Part shown: one piece after another, positions 59,498 to 64,000 of the stretch
Layout of the letters: every line of letters starts with the position of its first letter
Numbering within the stretch: the stretch's first letter is position 1
NCBI GenBank assembly: GCA_017472925.1
Contig: JAFUNS010000029.1
Location: forward strand, 1 to 64,000
Length of the DNA: 64,000 nucleotides
From: Bacteroides sp.
GTDB lineage: Bacteria; Bacteroidota; Bacteroidia; Bacteroidales; Bacteroidaceae
Direction of reading: 5' to 3'
Translations under genes and position numbers: made by a program
Notes under the pieces: model-generated
Told to the model about the DNA's origin: nothing
The model's input: only the letters and a program-made list of their open reading frames with translations
Database searches by the model: none

Positions 59498-61966
59498 ATG
59501 AGAGCAAACTCGAATCCTAAGTATCTGATTGTGGGTGGTGTAGCCGGTGGTGCTACTGCAGCGGCCCGTATTCGTCGTAATACCGAACAAGCGGAAATTA
59601 TTCTCTTCGAAAAGGGACAATACATCTCGTATGCCAATTGTGGTCTACCTTATTATATAGGCGGAGTGATTGAAGAACGTGACCGCCTTTTCGTTCAAAC
59701 GCCGGAGGCTTTCGGCAAGCGTTTTAATATTGATGTGCGGGTGAATAGCGAAGTGACTCGTATTGAAGCTGACAAGAAGTTGGTACATGTCCGCACTTCG
59801 GATGGTCGTGAATATACCGAATCTTATGACAAGTTGCTTCTCTCCCCGGGTGCATCGCCGGTGCGTCCTTCCTTGCCGGGTATCGATAGCGAAGGTATCT
59901 TTACCTTGCGTAATGTAGCCGATACGGATAGAATCAAGAATTATATGCAAGCGCATCCTGTGAAGCGTGCCGTGATTGTGGGTGGCGGATTCATCGGGTT
60001 GGAAATGGCGGAGAACTTGCATCATGCCGGTGCCCAAGTGACGGTAGTGGAAATGGCCAATCAGGTGATGGGGCCTATTGACTTCTCGATGGCTTCCCTT
60101 GTTCACCAACACTTGCAAGAGAAAGGCGTACAACTTTATTTGGAACAGGCAGTAGAATCCTTTACGCGTGAAAACGGTCGCTTGATGGTGTATTTCAAGT
60201 CGGGCATCCAGTTGGAAGCTGACTTGGTGTTGCTCTCCATTGGTGTGCGGGCACAAACGTCCTTGGCTCAGGAAGCCGGCTTGAAGTTGGGCGAAATGCG
60301 AGGAATCTGGGTGAATGAGTATTTACAGACATCGGATGAGGCCATCTATGCCGTGGGCGATGCCATTGAATTCCCCTACCCGATTACCGGCAAGCCTTGG
60401 TTGAACTTCCTGGCTGGCCCTGCCAATCGTCAAGCCCGTATCGTGGCGGATAATATGGTGTTCGGCAATACGCAGACATACGAAGGTTCCATTGGTACAT
60501 CCATCGCCAAGGTGTTCGACATGACCGTGGCTTCTACGGGGTTGCCCGCCAAGCGATTAAAGCAAATGGAGATTCCTTACCTCTCGGCTACCATCCATTC
60601 GGGTTCTCATGCCGGATATTATCCTGGAGCTTTGCAGATGGACATTAAGATTACTTTCTCGCCTACCGACGGACGCTTGTATGGTGCACAGATAGTGGGA
60701 TATGATGGGGTGGACAAGCGAATCGACCAATATGCCTTGGCCATCAAGAACGGAGCAACCGTTGAAGACCTCACCCGATTGGAACATGCCTATGCACCTC
60801 CTTTCTCGTCGGCCAAAGACCCGGTAGCGATTTCGGGCTATGTGGCAGGAAATATCCTGAGCGGCAAGATGACCCCACTTTATTGGCGAGAGTTGCAACA
60901 AGCCGACTTGTCGAAGGTGACATTGGTGGATGTGCGTACGACAGACGAAGCCTCATTGGGAAGTATTCCGGGAGCTGTGAACATTCCTCTGGATGATTTG
61001 CGTGAACGGATGAACGAGATTCTGACAGATCGTCCGGTTTATCTGTTCTGTGGCGTAGGTTTACGTGGTTATTTGGCTTCGAATATTCTGAAAGGACATG
61101 GATATCAGGATGTACGCAACCTAATTGGTGGTTTGAAGACTTACAAGTCGGCAACAACTCCCGTCCTTCTTCCAACGGAGAATAACGATGAAAAAGAAGA
61201 TATATCTTCTTGTCCTGTACCTATTCCTTCTTCCACCGAAGCTATACGGATAGATGCCTGTGGCATCCAATGCCCCGGGCCTATCTTGAAGTTGAAGAAA
61301 TCGATGGAAACTCTTCACCCCGGTCAACGTTTGGAAGTACTTGCGACGGATGCCGGTTTTCCTCGCGATGCGGAAGCATGGTGTCGGACCACGGGCAATA
61401 AGTTCATTGAGAAACGTTCGGAAAGTGGAAAATATATGGTCGTGTTAGAAAAATCCACCCCTTGTTCAGTTGAAGCAACAAAGATAACATCAGAGGAAAA
61501 AGGCAAAACTTTCATTCTCTTCAGCGATGACCTTGACAAAACTTTAGCTACCTTTGTACTCGCCAATGGGGCGGCAGCTACGGGCAAGAAGGTTTCCATC
61601 TTCTTTACTTTTTGGGGATTGAATGCCATCAAGAAGGTGCATAAGCCGAAAGTACAGAAAGACATTTGGGGTAAAATGTTCAGTATGATGCTTCCTTCTG
61701 ACTCGACCAAACTTGCTCTTTCGAAGATGAACATGATGGGCATCGGTGCAAAGATGATGCGATTCCTGATGAAAAAGAAAGGTGTAGATTCCTTGGAAAC
61801 CCTTCGCCAACAAGCCATTGATAATGGTGTAGAATTCATCGCTTGCCAAATGTCGATGGATGTAATGGGTGTAAAGCGTGAAGAATTGCTCGACGAAGTG
61901 ACCATAGGTGGTGTAGCAACCTATATGGACAGAGCTGAACAGGCAAATGTGAACTTGTTTATTTAG
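59498..61966 (+). CDS. CoA-disulfide reductase-type protein with rhodanese, TusA and DsrE domains
   Basis: The 822-residue protein joins four sulfur-linked parts. Residues 1-445 are a FAD/NAD(P) reductase of the CoA-disulfide reductase or NADH oxidase group: FAD loop GGVAGGATAAARIRR and redox Cys48 in SYANCGLPYY. Residues about 455-555 are a rhodanese with Cys518 (LFCGVGLRGY). Residues about 580-655 are a TusA-like domain with Cys592 (GIQCPGPIL). Residues about 660-822 are DsrE-like, with a Cys in IACQMSMDVMG. It probably reduces or passes persulfide sulfur. Fused versions are known in several bacteria. The MarR gene starts six bases after it. Confidence 0.9.
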   Translation: MRANSNPKYLIVGGVAGGATAAARIRRNTEQAEIILFEKGQYISYANCGLPYYIGGVIEERDRLFVQTPEAFGKRFNIDVRVNSEVTRIEADKKLVHVRTSDGREYTESYDKLLLSPGASPVRPSLPGIDSEGIFTLRNVADTDRIKNYMQAHPVKRAVIVGGGFIGLEMAENLHHAGAQVTVVEMANQVMGPIDFSMASLVHQHLQEKGVQLYLEQAVESFTRENGRLMVYFKSGIQLEADLVLLSIGVRAQTSLAQEAGLKLGEMRGIWVNEYLQTSDEAIYAVGDAIEFPYPITGKPWLNFLAGPANRQARIVADNMVFGNTQTYEGSIGTSIAKVFDMTVASTGLPAKRLKQMEIPYLSATIHSGSHAGYYPGALQMDIKITFSPTDGRLYGAQIVGYDGVDKRIDQYALAIKNGATVEDLTRLEHAYAPPFSSAKDPVAISGYVAGNILSGKMTPLYWRELQQADLSKVTLVDVRTTDEASLGSIPGAVNIPLDDLRERMNEILTDRPVYLFCGVGLRGYLASNILKGHGYQDVRNLIGGLKTYKSATTPVLLPTENNDEKEDISSCPVPIPSSTEAIRIDACGIQCPGPILKLKKSMETLHPGQRLEVLATDAGFPRDAEAWCRTTGNKFIEKRSESGKYMVVLEKSTPCSVEATKITSEEKGKTFILFSDDLDKTLATFVLANGAAATGKKVSIFFTFWGLNAIKKVHKPKVQKDIWGKMFSMMLPSDSTKLALSKMNMMGIGAKMMRFLMKKKGVDSLETLRQQAIDNGVEFIACQMSMDVMGVKREELLDEVTIGGVATYMDRAEQANVNLFI

Positions 61967-61972
61967 TAAAGA

Positions 61973-62344
61973 ATGGAAAAGATAACATGCATTTGTGTCA
62001 TGAGAGAGCTGATGATAGCTCTCTCCGACTTTGAAAACAAACTGATGGATACGCACGGAGTTTCATTGAACGAAGCAATGGTACTTTGTGCTTTAGGGGA
62101 TGAATGTATAACTGCATCGATCATTGCCGAACGAACGGGTTTGCGTCCTTCTCATGCTTCCAAGGTAATCGGAACACTAGAAGCACGGGGCTACCTGATA
62201 CGTGAGTTGGGTAAACAGGACAAGCGCCAAATGTATCTCTCGCTTACGGATGTAGGAAAAGGATGTTTGGAACAAATCAAGAGGTATGAATTTGAAGTTC
62301 CCGCTTTACTGAAACCGGTATTTGATGGATATGTAACCCCTTAA
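61973..62344 (+). CDS. MarR-family transcriptional regulator
   Basis: The 123-residue protein has a winged helix near residues 40-95 (ALGDECITASIIAERTGLRP, then SHASKVIGTLEARGYLIREL and KRQMYLSLTDVGKG). MarR proteins sense small ligands or thiol oxidation, and this one has Cys residues near its N-terminus (CICVMREL). It is cotranscribed with the sulfur reductase gene. The duplicated TTTCCANTGGAAA operator at 59394-59457 is the likely target. Confidence 0.85.
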   Translation: MEKITCICVMRELMIALSDFENKLMDTHGVSLNEAMVLCALGDECITASIIAERTGLRPSHASKVIGTLEARGYLIRELGKQDKRQMYLSLTDVGKGCLEQIKRYEFEVPALLKPVFDGYVTP

Positions 62345-62368
62345 TATTTAACTTTTTATTTAAAAATA

Positions 62369-62417
62369 AAAACGAAAATCTGAATGCATCAACAAGGATG
62401 ATTCAGATTTTCGTTTT
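62369..62417. terminator. Bidirectional terminator
   Basis: AAAACGAAAATCTGAAT (62369-62385) pairs with ATTCAGATTTTCGTTTT (62401-62417), 17 bp, with the short inner stem CATC/GATG. It ends the MarR gene and the convergent transporter gene. Confidence 0.9.
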
Positions 62418-62444
62418 ATTTGGAATGACACAAAAGTGCCCTAA

Positions 62445-63959
62445 TTACTTAGCAACCTTTTCCAAACGCTTCAAGATGATGAAGATGAAGAGAGCAGCTA
62501 CTACACAGATACCTGCTAATACACCCCATACTACTGTAAGCGGAGCACCCCACATCAAAGCCGGGATACTTACAAGGAAGTTACCGATAGCTGTAGATAC
62601 GAACCATCCACCCATCATCATACCGGCATACTTAGGAGGAGCTACCTTAGTAACGAATGAGATACCAATAGGAGAAAGGAGCAATTCTGCAAAAGTAAGG
62701 ATAAGATAAGTTGAAATCAACCAGTTGGCAGAAACATCAGCCATGTGCATAGGTTGACCGGCAGCATCCAATTCAGGAGCTGGCAAACCGATAGAACCAA
62801 CTGTCAACAATACGTATGCAACAGCAGCTACCAACATACCCAAACCAATCTTCAACGGAGCTGAAGGTTCTTTACCCTTCTTGGCCAATGCACCGAAAAT
62901 AGCAATTGAAACCGGTGTCAAGGCTACTACGAAACAAGCATTGAACTGTTGGAAGATAGGAGCACTAACTTCTGTTACATCAGGCAAACCGTTATACTTA
63001 TATACCAAACCAGCTACAGCAGCAGCAATCAAACCTGCAGAAATACCTTTACCCTTACCTGTCTTGCTTTGGAAAAGACCAAACAAACCGTATACAATGA
63101 AGATACCAAATACAAGGTTCATTACGTCGAATGCCATGCTCTGGATACCTGTAGACTGAGTAGCGGTATAGTCACGTGCAAAGAATGTCAATGTAGAACC
63201 ATTCTGATGGAAAGCCATCCAGAAGAAGATTACTACAGCAAATACCAAACACAAACAGATGATACGTTCTTTAGTTTGAGCTGGGGTAAGTTCTTCGGCA
63301 GCTGAACCGTTAGCTGACTTGGCTGCATTGCGGTCAGCATGCTTGAACATGCTTTGGCATCCACGATAAATAGCGATAGAAACAATCAAAGAAACACAAG
63401 CTACAGCAAAAGCAAAGTGATAAGAATCAGCTTCGCTAACGCCCAATGATGTTTGAGCCCATTCCATAATCTTGATGGCAGCAGTCGGAGCAAACATAGC
63501 ACCGATATTGATAGCCATATAGAATACACTGAAACCTGAATCGCGCTTGCTTGCATACTGAGGATCATTATACAAGTTACCTACAATAACCTGCAAGTTA
63601 CCCTTGAACAATCCGGTACCGGCACAAATCAATGCCAAAGCACCACCCATAGCAGCAACAGCTGGGAAACCGCTACCCAAAGGAATAGCCAATAAGAGGT
63701 AACCTAAGAACATGATGGTAATACCAATGGTTACCATCTTGCCAAAGCCGAACTTGTCGGCCAACATACCACCGAAAAGAGGCAAAAAATAAACAAAACC
63801 TAAGAATGTAGAATAAATAAGACCTGCAGTACCGGCTGAGAAACCAAAATTAGCCTGCAGGAACAATACGAACACAGCAAGCATGGTATAATAACCAAAA
63901 CGCTCGCCTGTGTTAGCTAACGCCAATGCGTATAACCCTTTGGGTTGACCTTCGAACAT
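62445..63959 (-). CDS. POT-family peptide MFS transporter
   Basis: The 504-residue protein has about 14 hydrophobic helices and starts ANTGERFGYYTMLAVFVLFL (the family's ExxERFxYY motif near residue 16). The PTR2 signature is seen near AINIGAMFAPTAA and in the GTGLFKGNLQVIVGNLY block. It imports di- or tripeptides with protons. Length and motif order fit bacterial DtpT-like proteins. The gene is alone on its strand here, and its promoter lies beyond the window edge. Confidence 0.9.
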   Translation of the reverse strand: MFEGQPKGLYALALANTGERFGYYTMLAVFVLFLQANFGFSAGTAGLIYSTFLGFVYFLPLFGGMLADKFGFGKMVTIGITIMFLGYLLLAIPLGSGFPAVAAMGGALALICAGTGLFKGNLQVIVGNLYNDPQYASKRDSGFSVFYMAINIGAMFAPTAAIKIMEWAQTSLGVSEADSYHFAFAVACVSLIVSIAIYRGCQSMFKHADRNAAKSANGSAAEELTPAQTKERIICLCLVFAVVIFFWMAFHQNGSTLTFFARDYTATQSTGIQSMAFDVMNLVFGIFIVYGLFGLFQSKTGKGKGISAGLIAAAVAGLVYKYNGLPDVTEVSAPIFQQFNACFVVALTPVSIAIFGALAKKGKEPSAPLKIGLGMLVAAVAYVLLTVGSIGLPAPELDAAGQPMHMADVSANWLISTYLILTFAELLLSPIGISFVTKVAPPKYAGMMMGGWFVSTAIGNFLVSIPALMWGAPLTVVWGVLAGICVVAALFIFIILKRLEKVAK

Positions 63960-64000
63960 AAAATTAAAATTATTAAGTTAATACTATTTTTTCTTTGTCT

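Overview
The window is about 40% G+C and looks like a chromosomal segment from a Bacteroidales bacterium (Bacteroides or Phocaeicola type). The evidence is Bacteroidetes-style promoters (TAnnTTTG at -7, TTTG/TTG about 20 nt upstream), a complete moxR-DUF58-batABCDE aerotolerance operon, a serine palmitoyltransferase for sphingolipids, the rpmB-rpmG-DUF4295 cluster, a 906-residue pyruvate phosphate dikinase, and a TRAM-type RlmD. Genus-level placement is inference.

Layout. (1) 1-11.5 kb is AT-rich accessory DNA. A same-strand run encodes a microbial PARG, a secreted caspase-like protease, an ECF sigma factor, a one-pass anti-sigma/TPR-like protein and a TPR-CHAT protease, with gaps of 6-54 bp. 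It is followed by a DUF3825 protein divergent from a RecD/PIF1-like helicase, and by a set of tiny membrane proteins. The helicase and the tiny-protein set share a leader motif with fixed spacing. (2) 11.6-49.1 kb is mostly core genome: mgtC-like, map, tsaD, pncC, ribosomal proteins, ftsY-rimO, HU and an HU-membrane-LysM fusion, the Bat operon, gyrA, two tRNA-Pro genes, spt divergent from a lipid kinase, trmN6, lon-tgt-lptG-HAD, DUF2148-rluA-rlmD, and ppdK. (3) 49.15-59.4 kb is a defence-type island. It starts with a strongly structured, apparently self-contained non-coding RNA, then a three-gene restriction-modification set (methylase-like protein, Eco57I-type methylase, GIY-YIG-like plus helicase). 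A convergent five-gene operon follows, led by an OLD/PARIS-like ATPase and a TOPRIM-like DUF3226 protein. The island ends in 1.3 kb without intact genes that holds several perfect inverted repeats and a deleted ISL3-family element. (4) 59.4-64 kb carries a four-domain sulfur/CoA-disulfide reductase with a MarR regulator, whose promoter lies between two copies of a palindromic operator, then a POT-family peptide transporter.

The best candidates for undescribed biology are the PARG/caspase/sigma/CHAT operon, the RNA at 49228-49540 with two CCTAGG loops, and the AAA+DUF3226 operon with three unknown partners. Regulatory finds are the duplicated operator before the CoA-disulfide reductase, the palindrome before lon, and the shared leader at 7664-7706 and 9806-9848. 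All calls come from reading the sequence and recalling family motifs; no database search was run.
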